From Planctomycetota bacterium (GTDB taxonomy: Bacteria; Planctomycetota; Phycisphaerae; WQYP01), in NCBI GenBank assembly GCA_021799715.1, contig JAJYZY010000006.1:1-32566 (forward strand): a stretch of DNA of 32,566 nt. The letters are read 5' to 3'. Below, piece by piece: positions 8,024 through 15,506 of this stretch. The translations under genes and the position numbers were made by a program. Position 1 is the stretch's first letter. Each line of letters opens with the position of its first letter. The notes under the pieces are model-generated. The model was not told the origin of the DNA. It made no database searches and saw nothing but the letters and a program-made list of their open reading frames with translations.

Positions 8024-8051
8024 TTGACAAAACAGTTTAACCGGTTAAACT
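8024..8051 (+). promoter_or_regulatory. Sigma-70-type promoter for the PEP-CTERM/amylase operon
   Basis: A perfect -35 box TTGACA (8024-8029) is followed after 16 bases by TAAACT (8046-8051), a 4/6 match to the -10 consensus. The start would fall near 8058, leaving a leader of about 45 bases. The 16-bp palindrome at 8035-8050 fills the spacer, so a bound protein would block polymerase. Confidence 0.6.
8035..8050. promoter_or_regulatory. LacI-family-type operator (perfect palindrome)
   Basis: GTTTAACCGGTTAAAC is a perfect 16-bp palindrome with a central CpG, the usual layout of LacI/GalR/MalR-type operators, many of which control carbohydrate genes. It lies between the -35 and -10 elements, a classic repression position. 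Half-sites recur upstream at 7813, 7937 and 7945. No regulator gene is in the window. Confidence 0.65.
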
Positions 8052-8104
8052 AATAATCAGGTTGTAGCTTTCGCTACCCAATTTTTTTATTTAAGGAGAG
8101 TATC

Positions 8105-9181
8105 ATGAGTCGTTTCACACCACATCGTTCCTGGATCGTGCAATCAGCAATGGTGGCAGGAATAACAGCTTTGGGCGTGACTGGTTCGGCTGCCCATGCA
8201 TCGCTTCTCGCAACTGATAATGCGGGTAACTACCAAGGTAGCGGTGGAACCACAAACGTATGGACCAATTCCAGCAATCCCAGCCCCTTGTCTCCCACGG
8301 AACCCAACGGTGGCACGGGCTTCGGTGCGTGGACCATTTCCAATCAGCAGAGTGCCACCCCGCCCTACAATGGGTCGGGACTTACAACCTTTAATACATC
8401 CAATCCGATCAACACGAACGGCAATTTCTGGTACATGTACGCCAACGGCGGGTCCGCCACCGCCCGCACGGATGCCTATCGGGCTTTCACTGGATCTCTT
8501 AGTGCGGGGCAATCATTCAGCGTGGCGCTGCAAACCCAGGGGGTTGGTGCCAGTGCAGCCAACGGCCTTCCCAGTCTTGGCTTTTCATTGGACTCGGGTT
8601 CGGGTCCATCGCTTACCGCCGGAAGCGTGAGTGTAACTTCCGCAGGCACCGGTCCAACATCGGCCACAAATTACGTCGACGCAAACGCACTATTCTCATT
8701 GAGCTTCAATGAACTGGGGCCTGCAGGTAATACCAACTCCAATCTGACCGGCTACAATGGCGTCTCCAACACATCAAGCTCTGGCTATGTTGTTGAAGTG
8801 AACATTGCGGCCGGCGGCACAACAACGTCATCATTGCTTAGCGCGGTCACCAGCCCGGCCGGTGCCAATAGTTCAAGCTATCCGGCCGGTTCGGGTGAAT
8901 TTGAGCTTAACGCCGGTCTTTCCGCCAACTTTACACTCGGGGCCGGAAACAGCTATACACTGACTTTAACTCCGGTCGGCTCAACCACGGAAATCCAGAA
9001 GTACAGCGGTACTCTTGGCGCTGGCAGTATCAACGGAGCGGATATTTTTGACCAGAGCACCTACCAAAATGGGAATTTCAACAGCCTGGCCATTACCGCC
9101 GTGCCCGAACCAGCCACCATTGGTTTGTTCATCGCGGCTGGGGCAGGATTGCTTTTGGTCCGCCGGCGGCGTACCGCTTGA
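8105..9181 (+). CDS. PEP-CTERM secreted protein (paralogue 1)
   Basis: A 358-residue exported protein of unknown function. An N-terminal signal peptide (basic start, hydrophobic 15-33, AHA near 31) is followed by a Gly/Ser/Asn/Thr-rich, probably beta-sandwich body. The tail is a typical PEP-CTERM signal: VPEPATIG, a hydrophobic stretch, then an RRRR cluster. In such proteins an exosortase elsewhere in the genome cleaves the tail and anchors or releases the protein at the cell surface. Its body shares NGGTGFG-x-W and AYR-[AS]-F followed by a G-x-[ST]-FS motif with the next gene's product, so the two are paralogues. AAGGAG at 8093-8098 lies 6 bases before the ATG. It is first in an operon with a second PEP-CTERM protein, an amylase-like enzyme and a pseudopilin, which hints at a role in surface polysaccharide handling. 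Confidence 0.85.
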   Translation: MSRFTPHRSWIVQSAMVAGITALGVTGSAAHASLLATDNAGNYQGSGGTTNVWTNSSNPSPLSPTEPNGGTGFGAWTISNQQSATPPYNGSGLTTFNTSNPINTNGNFWYMYANGGSATARTDAYRAFTGSLSAGQSFSVALQTQGVGASAANGLPSLGFSLDSGSGPSLTAGSVSVTSAGTGPTSATNYVDANALFSLSFNELGPAGNTNSNLTGYNGVSNTSSSGYVVEVNIAAGGTTTSSLLSAVTSPAGANSSSYPAGSGEFELNAGLSANFTLGAGNSYTLTLTPVGSTTEIQKYSGTLGAGSINGADIFDQSTYQNGNFNSLAITAVPEPATIGLFIAAGAGLLLVRRRRTA

Positions 9182-9338
9182 ATTTGAAATGTGAGATTTT
9201 GATATCTGACATTTTCGTCGTGTGATTGCCTGACCCGCAAGCGGATACCGCGTGAAGCGCCGGCTGCAATGGTTCGGTAATTTGTCTGAACTTTTCGAAT
9301 TACCCAGTGGCAGGGCTTATTGGTTTTGGAGATTATGT

Positions 9339-10352
9339 ATGGCGGCCAAACTCATAGGTTCTGCTCAACACCGCCTCCGACGCCACCGCTTGTTTATCGG
9401 TGCGGCTGTCGCAGGCATGGTCGGATGGGTGACGGCTCACGGCGGCGTGGCCGCCGCCGTGAGCCTGTCCGACAATGCTGCTAATGTGGCCTACGCCAAC
9501 GGCACCTGGGCCAATAACAGCAATGGCGGTACTGGCTTTGGGCCTTGGTATCAAGGCCCCACTGGATCGGGAGTGGGGCAAAACGCAACCTGGGGCTTTG
9601 ATACGGAATCCGCCGGCAATATTTTTGGCACTTCCGCCTCACCCAATATCAATTCCAGTGGCGTGGCCTGGACGCTCTGGTCACAAAACGGTACAGGTTC
9701 TGATCCGGCAATTCCAACCGCTTATCGCAGTTTCAATTACCCGTTGGTTTCCGGTGCCACTTTCTCCATCAGCATGGCCACCGATGCCATCGGTTCACAA
9801 GGCGCTGAGGGCTTTCAGCTTCAAAGTTACGATCCCACCACCGGCTATGCCACACCAATAATGGAAGTTGCGGCATTTGCATCCGGCAGCTATTACAGTG
9901 TCAGCTATGGCGGTTATACTTCCTCTTCACTTGGATTTTCCAATTCTTTCGCCACCGGGATAAAGTCAATTCATGATGGCAGCAGCAATGGCAACAATGG
10001 CAATGGATTGACCATTACGGTTGATCTGACGGCACCATCCACCGCCTCCATTACACTAACGCCCTTGGCGGCGGCTCAGGGCGGCGCGGAAACATTTACC
10101 AATCTGGCTTTAAATTCCGATGCCATCAATCAACTCATGCTCTTTAACGACAATCTCGGAAGTTCCGCCCAGAATGCGTATTTCAACAATCTGCTGGTTT
10201 CCGACCCAGTGGCTGTCCCGGAGCCGGCGGCGCTGTTATTGCTGGCTTGCGGCTTGTCGGCGTTGGCGCTATTTCAAAAACGCGGAAAGAGATGTGTGGA
10301 ACGCCGATTAACCGCAGTTTACAAGGATAAATTGGAGAGAAAGGGAATATGA
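9339..10352 (+). CDS. PEP-CTERM secreted protein (paralogue 2)
   Basis: A 337-residue exported protein with a signal peptide (basic RLRRHRLF, then a hydrophobic stretch ending near AAAVS), a Gly/Asn/Ser-rich body and a C-terminal PEP-CTERM signal (AVPEPAALLLL, hydrophobic, basic QKRGKR). Unusually, about 20 residues follow the basic cluster. The body shares NGGTGFGPW, AYRSF and GATFSISM motifs with the preceding gene's product. I chose the ATG at 9339, which has GGAG at 9328-9331 and starts just before the signal peptide; a GTG at 9252 lies in the same frame. Its stop overlaps the start of the amylase-like gene (ATGA), so the two are translationally coupled. Function is unknown. Confidence 0.82.
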   Translation: MAAKLIGSAQHRLRRHRLFIGAAVAGMVGWVTAHGGVAAAVSLSDNAANVAYANGTWANNSNGGTGFGPWYQGPTGSGVGQNATWGFDTESAGNIFGTSASPNINSSGVAWTLWSQNGTGSDPAIPTAYRSFNYPLVSGATFSISMATDAIGSQGAEGFQLQSYDPTTGYATPIMEVAAFASGSYYSVSYGGYTSSSLGFSNSFATGIKSIHDGSSNGNNGNGLTITVDLTAPSTASITLTPLAAAQGGAETFTNLALNSDAINQLMLFNDNLGSSAQNAYFNNLLVSDPVAVPEPAALLLLACGLSALALFQKRGKRCVERRLTAVYKDKLERKGI

Positions 10353-13315
10353 CAATTCCATCGGCACATTTCAACGCCTTGCGCCATGCCAATAAATGGT
10401 CATTTAGTGCATTGCTGGCCACGGCGGCATGTGCCGCCACCGTGGCAATTGTGCCCGCAGCCCAGGCGCAAAGCAGTGCCTACGCGCCGCCGGCGATTCT
10501 GGATTATTTCGGCGGCACATGGCAAACTATCGCCAATCGCATGCCAGACGTGTTTGGTGCCGGTTATGGCTCATTACTCACACCACCGCCCACCCGGGCG
10601 GATTCCGGCAATGCTTCCGTTGGCTATGATGTTTACAATCGCTTCGATCTTGGCACCGCCAACGATCCCACCGCATACGGCACGATTAATGGATATGAAA
10701 ATCTGGTGAATGCTGTGCATAATATGGGTGGGTATATTTATATTGATTATTCTCTTGGCCATAACGGCTTTTCGCAGTGGGGTACCACGGACGGCAATGG
10801 TAATTCCTTCGCGGATGCCGGTGGATATCCCGGCTTTGTCTTAAGCAACTCCAGCAGTTCCTATGGTGATTTTAACAATCCCAGCGATACCGGCACACAA
10901 ACCGCACAATTGTCCGGCTTGATCAACATCAATTTCAATGAAAATTATCAATACATCCGCATCCCCACCACGGCGGGGAATGTCAATAATATTCCAGCCG
11001 GCACGACGCCCGCGTTTGGCCGTTTGGCCAATGTGCCCATGCCCGCCAACCAGCAATTTTATCCGCAACCTGGCTACAACACGCAAAGCATCACCAACCC
11101 GGACACCGGCCAAAGCGGCATTCTGGTGAACTCATTTAATCCGGATAATCCGCAGGGTGGGTCGCCAACGCTGCAAAATGATACCGGCTATCTGATGGAT
11201 AATGTGCAGTGGATGATTCAGACACTCGGAGTTGACGGCTTCCGATTAGATGCCGTGAAGAATATGGAATACTCCACCATTCTCCCTTACTTTAATCAGG
11301 CGGTGACCCAGGCCAGCACGCATACATATCTGAACGGTCAGCAGGAGCAGATATATTCCTTCGGTGAATATTATGACAGCAATATTCCACAGGGAGCGGG
11401 CGATCCGATTGATCCGGCCGCCAATATGAACGCCCTGAATTTTCCACTGTTTTTTGCGATGCAAAGCAATCTGACCGGTGATGGGCTGACCAATAATTGG
11501 AACAATATTGTCAGCGCTTCCTATCTGGTCAACAACGGCGGCGTGGATTTTGTGCAGAGCCAGGATAATGGTGCTCCATACTTAAGCAACGTGGCGTATG
11601 CCTATGAACTCATGATGCCCGGTCAGGCCATCGTGTATTACAACGGCAATGGCACCGCTTTTGACAACGGCACGCAGAGTTTCCCGCAAAATGGGCGGGA
11701 AGATGCGCTGGGGGGAGTTTATGGCAATCAGATGGCCAATAATTCCCTGGCCACTTACAACACTGCCGGTCAAACCATGACCGTCACACATCTCAATGAG
11801 ATCAGCGGACTGGTGGACTTGCGCAACCGTTACAGCACCGGCAATGTGATCCAACGCTATATCAGCCAGAACAATTACGCCTTTGAACGTCAGGATTCCG
11901 CCCTGGTGCTGCTGAATAACCAAACCGGTGGTGGTAATTTTTCCACCACGCTGCAAACGTCCTTCAACCCGGCCAACGTGCCGTATCTGGTTGAATTAAC
12001 CGGCAATGCCGCCGCCAATGGATTGCCGCAAGTGCTGCAAGTACAATCCAATGGCACGGTCAATGTGACTTTCTCCAATAATACCAACTCCGGCGGGACA
12101 TTCACCGGGCAGGGTGATTTAATTTACGGTCCGGCCACTCCCATCGGCACCATGACCATCACCAACGCCGCGGGACAGATTCCGGGTAATGCACCGGCCG
12201 CCAGTGATCCAAATATCGTCGCGAACAACGGCAGCAATACCGTCACCAATGTGGCGGTGGTTAAAGGGCCGCAATTTCAGATTCAACTGCAAACCCAGCC
12301 GGTAAATCTGCTCGGTAGTTTGCCGGATCCCAACGCTGGAGGGGATAACGCCATATTCAAAATCAATGGCGGCATCGCGGTTAATGGCCAGAGTTTCGTC
12401 AGTACCACACCCAACAGTATCGGATACGGGTACTTGGAATTTCAAAATGCCAGTCCGCTGGTCGGTGGTGGTACCGGCTTGTATACGGAAACCGTGAATA
12501 CCAGTTCCCTGCCGCAGGGTTATGACAATATCGAAGTTATAGCCTTTCGGCATCGCACCGGTGCCGATGCGCCACCGGTATATACCGATTGGACACAAAC
12601 CATATATGTTGATACTTCCGCGCCTGTTTCCCAGGTCATGAGTTTTGATCCGGTAACCCACGGTGTCAATCAGAATCGCAATCTCGTCGTGCAATCCGTA
12701 GATGGTCTGGCGAATAATATTCATGTGTTTTTTGATCTTGGCAGTGCGGTAACCAATAGTCAGATTCTCGCCATGATCGGCACGTCCAATCAGGCCACGC
12801 AAACCGATACCAATCAATGGACCATGGAAGCACAAGGGCTTACCAGCGGCAATCATGTGGCAACGGTTGTGACATACAAACCCGACGGTACGTATAACAT
12901 TCAGCGTTTTGCGGGGTTGTACACTTCCACCATATACGGGCAAGGGTTGGGCGATTTGAATTTTAACGGCCTTTATAACGTGGCGGATGTGAATACATTT
13001 GCGGCATTGCTTGCCAGCAACAATACAGAATTCAATCCGGCGGCAGATTATCTGGGAACCGGCGTGATCACCACACAGGACCTGATTCTTTTCGGCCAAA
13101 CGTTAATGCAGAAAGATGCCAGCAGTCAGACCATGGCGGCTTATGACAATCTACTGCAGCAATATACCGGCACAACTAATTTAGCCGCGCTGCTTGCGGC
13201 ATCACCGGTGCCTGAACCGGCGGCGGGAATTCTGCTGCTGGCTGGAATGCCATTGATATTCATGCGGCGGCGTCGCCGTCATGACAATAGGACAACGTGT
13301 CCCCAGGCGGCCTGA
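10349..13315 (+). CDS. Secreted GH13 alpha-amylase-like protein with dockerin-like repeat and PEP-CTERM tail
   Basis: A 988-residue exported enzyme. A signal peptide (about 1-41, ending AQAQS) precedes a GH13 (alpha-amylase family) catalytic domain at roughly 45-520. Seen motifs are [10 protein letters not shown] (region I-like), [12 protein letters not shown] with nucleophile Asp301, YSFGEYYD with acid/base Glu340, and FVQSQDNG with transition-state Asp406. Gln405 replaces the His usually next to that Asp. Beta-rich regions follow; then about 867-925 has a calcium-loop-like pair ([15 protein letters not shown] and [12 protein letters not shown]) resembling type I dockerin repeats. The C terminus is a PEP-CTERM signal (PVPEPAAG, hydrophobic, RRRRRR). 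It probably cleaves or rearranges alpha-glucans at the cell surface; exact specificity cannot be told. It overlaps the preceding stop by 4 bases and is followed closely by the pseudopilin. Confidence 0.88.
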   Translation: MTIPSAHFNALRHANKWSFSALLATAACAATVAIVPAAQAQSSAYAPPAILDYFGGTWQTIANRMPDVFGAGYGSLLTPPPTRADSGNASVGYDVYNRFDLGTANDPTAYGTINGYENLVNAVHNMGGYIYIDYSLGHNGFSQWGTTDGNGNSFADAGGYPGFVLSNSSSSYGDFNNPSDTGTQTAQLSGLININFNENYQYIRIPTTAGNVNNIPAGTTPAFGRLANVPMPANQQFYPQPGYNTQSITNPDTGQSGILVNSFNPDNPQGGSPTLQNDTGYLMDNVQWMIQTLGVDGFRLDAVKNMEYSTILPYFNQAVTQASTHTYLNGQQEQIYSFGEYYDSNIPQGAGDPIDPAANMNALNFPLFFAMQSNLTGDGLTNNWNNIVSASYLVNNGGVDFVQSQDNGAPYLSNVAYAYELMMPGQAIVYYNGNGTAFDNGTQSFPQNGREDALGGVYGNQMANNSLATYNTAGQTMTVTHLNEISGLVDLRNRYSTGNVIQRYISQNNYAFERQDSALVLLNNQTGGGNFSTTLQTSFNPANVPYLVELTGNAAANGLPQVLQVQSNGTVNVTFSNNTNSGGTFTGQGDLIYGPATPIGTMTITNAAGQIPGNAPAASDPNIVANNGSNTVTNVAVVKGPQFQIQLQTQPVNLLGSLPDPNAGGDNAIFKINGGIAVNGQSFVSTTPNSIGYGYLEFQNASPLVGGGTGLYTETVNTSSLPQGYDNIEVIAFRHRTGADAPPVYTDWTQTIYVDTSAPVSQVMSFDPVTHGVNQNRNLVVQSVDGLANNIHVFFDLGSAVTNSQILAMIGTSNQATQTDTNQWTMEAQGLTSGNHVATVVTYKPDGTYNIQRFAGLYTSTIYGQGLGDLNFNGLYNVADVNTFAALLASNNTEFNPAADYLGTGVITTQDLILFGQTLMQKDASSQTMAAYDNLLQQYTGTTNLAALLAASPVPEPAAGILLLAGMPLIFMRRRRRHDNRTTCPQAA

Positions 13316-13335
13316 TATTTACAAGGAGGTTCTTT

Positions 13336-14409
13336 ATGAACCGGAGAAAAGGCTTTACGCTCATTGAACTGCTGGTGGTCATCAGCATTATCGCGCTGTT
13401 AATCGCCCTACTTCTGCCGGCACTGGCCCGAGCGAAGCAACTGGCGGATTCCATTGTTTGCCTGTCAAACGTGCGGCAATTGGGTTTGGCGGAAAACATG
13501 TTCGCCAATGAGCACAAGGGGTTGGTGCAGCCGGATACCGACAGCAGCATTATGCAATACACTGAAACGCCCGATCCGGATCACACCATGTTTGCGTATC
13601 GCTACAGCACGTATGATCAGGCCACTGGACAATATGTGCCGTTGGGAAAGGCGGTGTTGAAAGACTGGGCCAGCGCGCTGGTGCCTTACCTTGGTGGCCA
13701 GGAGAACCAGAGCTTCATGAATTTTGGTGTCAATGGGGCGGGTTCCAAAGTGTTTTTATGTCCCAGCGATCCCACGATCAACGATCAATACCCCGGATAC
13801 CAGTTGTTTAACAACGTCGAAACCGGTCAGAATGGCAACACGCAACCGGCACCCGCCGGCTATTCTGGTTACTTTCAGGGTTACTATCCGGTTTCATACG
13901 GAATTAACGCGGATATCGCTTCGGCCAATTACAACGGCCAATATGCGGCGTTCAATCCTAATTGGGCCTTTCAAATTTCATCAGGCTCAACGTCCTCCAG
14001 CGCGCCGACCGCCGCCGCGGGTTGTAAGCTCTCTGCTGTAGCAAACCCGTCCAGCACGCTGATGTTTGGTGATTGCGGCGTGCGGCCCAATCCGGGTGGC
14101 TTGGATGCCCAAGCAAGCAATGGTCTATTCTACTGTGATGAAACCTATTATACCTCCGCTTACACCTTTGCCGCGGCGTTGCCGGCGGGCGTGAATGTGG
14201 AAACCTTGCAGGCGGTTGCCGATGACGCCGCGTTGCGGGATCGCATCCCCCTGGCCCCGGATGTTCTGCCTCTGCCGGTTGGCGATCCGGGCGGCAATAA
14301 CATGGGTTGGGTCCGGCACGGCACCACGATCAACTTGGCGTTTGTGGATGGCCATGCCGAAGAAGTCAGCCCCAGTGATTTTCATAACATTTTTGTTGAT
14401 CCGCACTGA
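13336..14409 (+). CDS. Prepilin-type N-terminal cleavage protein with H-X9-DG motif
   Basis: A 357-residue type II secretion/type IV pilin-like protein of a family greatly expanded in Planctomycetota and relatives. The N terminus is a textbook prepilin signal: MNRRKG then [20 protein letters not shown], cleaved after Gly and methylated on Phe by prepilin peptidase. Near the C terminus, [14 protein letters not shown] is the H-X9-DG motif of this family. The start is fixed by a perfect AAGGAGGT at 13323-13330, 5 bases before the ATG. It is last in the operon with the PEP-CTERM and amylase-like genes and is followed by a strong terminator. Members are thought to be surface or pseudopilus components; a role in holding or exporting the neighbouring enzyme is inference only. 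Confidence 0.92.
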   Translation: MNRRKGFTLIELLVVISIIALLIALLLPALARAKQLADSIVCLSNVRQLGLAENMFANEHKGLVQPDTDSSIMQYTETPDPDHTMFAYRYSTYDQATGQYVPLGKAVLKDWASALVPYLGGQENQSFMNFGVNGAGSKVFLCPSDPTINDQYPGYQLFNNVETGQNGNTQPAPAGYSGYFQGYYPVSYGINADIASANYNGQYAAFNPNWAFQISSGSTSSSAPTAAAGCKLSAVANPSSTLMFGDCGVRPNPGGLDAQASNGLFYCDETYYTSAYTFAAALPAGVNVETLQAVADDAALRDRIPLAPDVLPLPVGDPGGNNMGWVRHGTTINLAFVDGHAEEVSPSDFHNIFVDPH

Positions 14410-14439
14410 TCTCTCCACTGATTGATGCAGTAGGCTTAC

Positions 14440-14477
14440 GACGGCCGCGAATCATAAATTTGCGGCCGTCTCTTTTT
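14440..14477 (+). terminator. Rho-independent terminator of the PEP-CTERM/amylase/pseudopilin operon
   Basis: A 9-bp perfect GC-rich stem (GACGGCCGC at 14440-14448 with GCGGCCGTC at 14462-14470) is followed by TCTTTTTT. Its right arm and T run resemble the sequence just beyond the bioF stop (18250-18270), so this terminator is partly built from the duplicated bioF end. Confidence 0.85.
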
Positions 14478-14630
14478 TATTCCCGCTTAAAGTGTTCATC
14501 AGCATTATTTCGCGGTACAACATCGCGTAATTCCCGCATGGCCGCAATCAGTTGATCGATTTGCCCATCGGTATGGCTGGACATCAAGCTGATTCGCAGG
14601 CGTGCAGTATTGGTTGAAATCGTCGGCCGA
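14477..14630 (-). pseudogene. Truncated copy of the bioF 3' end
   Basis: Positions 14521-14613 match 18313-18405 of the intact bioF gene with only 4 mismatches in 93 bases. Read leftward, the frame gives TARLRISLMSSHTDGQ, then IDQLIAAMRELRDV and a divergent tail to a stop at 14477, mirroring the C terminus of bioF. Upstream of the shared block only a loose likeness remains (NRPTIST here, IRPPTVAP there), and nothing supplies the rest of the gene. It is a remnant or a recombination/attachment scar rather than a functional gene. Confidence 0.85.
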
Positions 14631-14846
14631 TTCTTGTTGTACATCAGCGGCGGATATGTCGCCGTAAAGCTGGAATTCGCGGGATTCGGCCAGGCTTGTT
14701 AAGCGGCTTGCGGATAACGCGGCGTGTTGCGCGGTATTGCCGCGTGCCAAAAGGTCAGCTTCCCAGTTGGCAACGTTACTGGCTCAACGGCGTGCCAGCG
14801 GCCAACGTATGGCATTGCAGCAGGCCGCGAGGTACTAAGTTTTCCG

Positions 14847-14964
14847 GGCGTGGCAATAAATCCGGGCGGCCCCCAGCAGTGCGGATTTCTAACACCAACC
14901 ATTCTATCAGCGAAGGCATTTACACCGTTGATTTTTCCGGCTGCCCGGAAAAATTGCCACGCCC
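14847..14964. repeat. REP/MITE-like unit 1 (A and B arms, inverted)
   Basis: Arm A (14848-14868) begins GGCGTGGCAATAAATCCGGG. Arm B (14915-14964) read in reverse begins GGGCGTGGCAATTTTTCCGG, so A and B are imperfect inverted repeats about 45 bases apart. Both arms recur in unit 2. The arrangement recalls paired REP or small non-autonomous elements. Confidence 0.6.
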
Positions 14965-14997
14965 AGTTTTCCCTTGAGTTGGCGTCGCAAGCTACGG

Positions 14998-15023
14998 GGG
15001 ATCCCGATGTTGATCGGGATCCC
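14998..15023. repeat. Perfect 11-bp inverted repeat (hairpin)
   Basis: GGGATCCCGAT (14998-15008) and ATCGGGATCCC (15013-15023) are perfect inverse copies around a 4-base loop GTTG. An outer TACGGGGG/CCCCCGTA pair (14993-15000, 15029-15036) partly overlaps it. There is no T run, so it is more likely a repeat-element feature than a terminator. Confidence 0.7.
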
Positions 15024-15179
15024 ACCCGCCCCCGTACGTCCACCGGTTCGCGCGGCTCTCCTCCCTCCGGCCGAGCCGCAAATTCACGGAGTTGATCCCG
15101 GCGCGTAAGCGAATGCATTAACCGTCAGATCATATTCCAATGCGGGAATGTTCACGTGTTCAAAATCCATACGCATAAG

Positions 15180-15407
15180 GGGCGTGGCAGTAAATCCGGG
15201 CAGGCCTCTGCAGCGTGAGTTTCCGGGACAAACCATCCCCTGCCGGACCAGTGAAAAAACAGTTACGCCGGCGTCGTGCAGCTGCGCGGTGGAAACCCGC
15301 GGCCGGTTGGATCGGGTTGCAAACGAAAACACAAATGATGCACAGTTACTTAACGACGGCATTTACACCGTCGATTTTGCCTTCTGCCCGGAAAAATTGC
15401 CGCGCCC
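15180..15407. repeat. REP/MITE-like unit 2 (A and B arms, inverted)
   Basis: Arm A (15181-15201) differs from the unit 1 arm at one base in 21. Arm B (15358-15407) matches the unit 1 arm at 45 of 50 bases. The arms lie about 156 bases apart here against about 46 in unit 1, so the unit has gained or lost internal sequence. Confidence 0.6.
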
Positions 15408-15506
15408 GCAAAAGTGGCCTCAGAAATGGGGGCTGGACAGGCGGCAACACTCTGGAGTAGAGTATCGTCATCGAGTCACAAAGAACTGTTGCCGAGGAAC
15501 ACTACC

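Larger units (their letters stand above)
7780..8104. other. Intergenic region with operator-like repeats
   Basis: This gap before the PEP-CTERM/amylase operon holds no gene but is rich in signals. CGGTTAAAT occurs at 7813-7821 and 7945-7953, with GGTTAAAT also at 7937-7944, directly abutting the latter. These match one arm of the perfect palindrome at 8035-8050 within the promoter. A small hairpin GTAGC/GCTAC (8064-8077) followed by seven T residues lies in the expected 5' untranslated region. Confidence 0.7.
14614..15506. other. Repeat-rich region without a convincing gene
   Basis: About 0.9 kb between the bioF fragment and the next gene. It contains two copies of an A repeat, two copies of a B repeat that is an imperfect inverse of A, and a perfect 11-bp inverted repeat (14998-15023). 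Several open frames exist (for example 14724-15095 and 15148-15570 rightward, 14699-15118 leftward), but none has a good start signal, a recognisable domain or consistent composition, so I do not call them. Confidence 0.6.

Noticed and set aside
12119..13099. Long leftward open frame opposite the amylase-like gene
   Set aside because: It is fully inside a gene with clear motifs on the other strand, has no domain I can recognise and no start signal.
14505..14750. Leftward frame through the bioF fragment that contains NWEADL and TAQHA stretches
   Set aside because: It is in a different frame from bioF over the shared block. A resemblance to outer-membrane efflux proteins or to an upstream part of bioF rests on only a few residues.
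14699..15118. 139-codon leftward frame in the repeat-rich region
   Set aside because: It crosses repeat arms and the perfect inverted repeat; composition (Arg, Pro, Gly) looks like chance reading of repeats.
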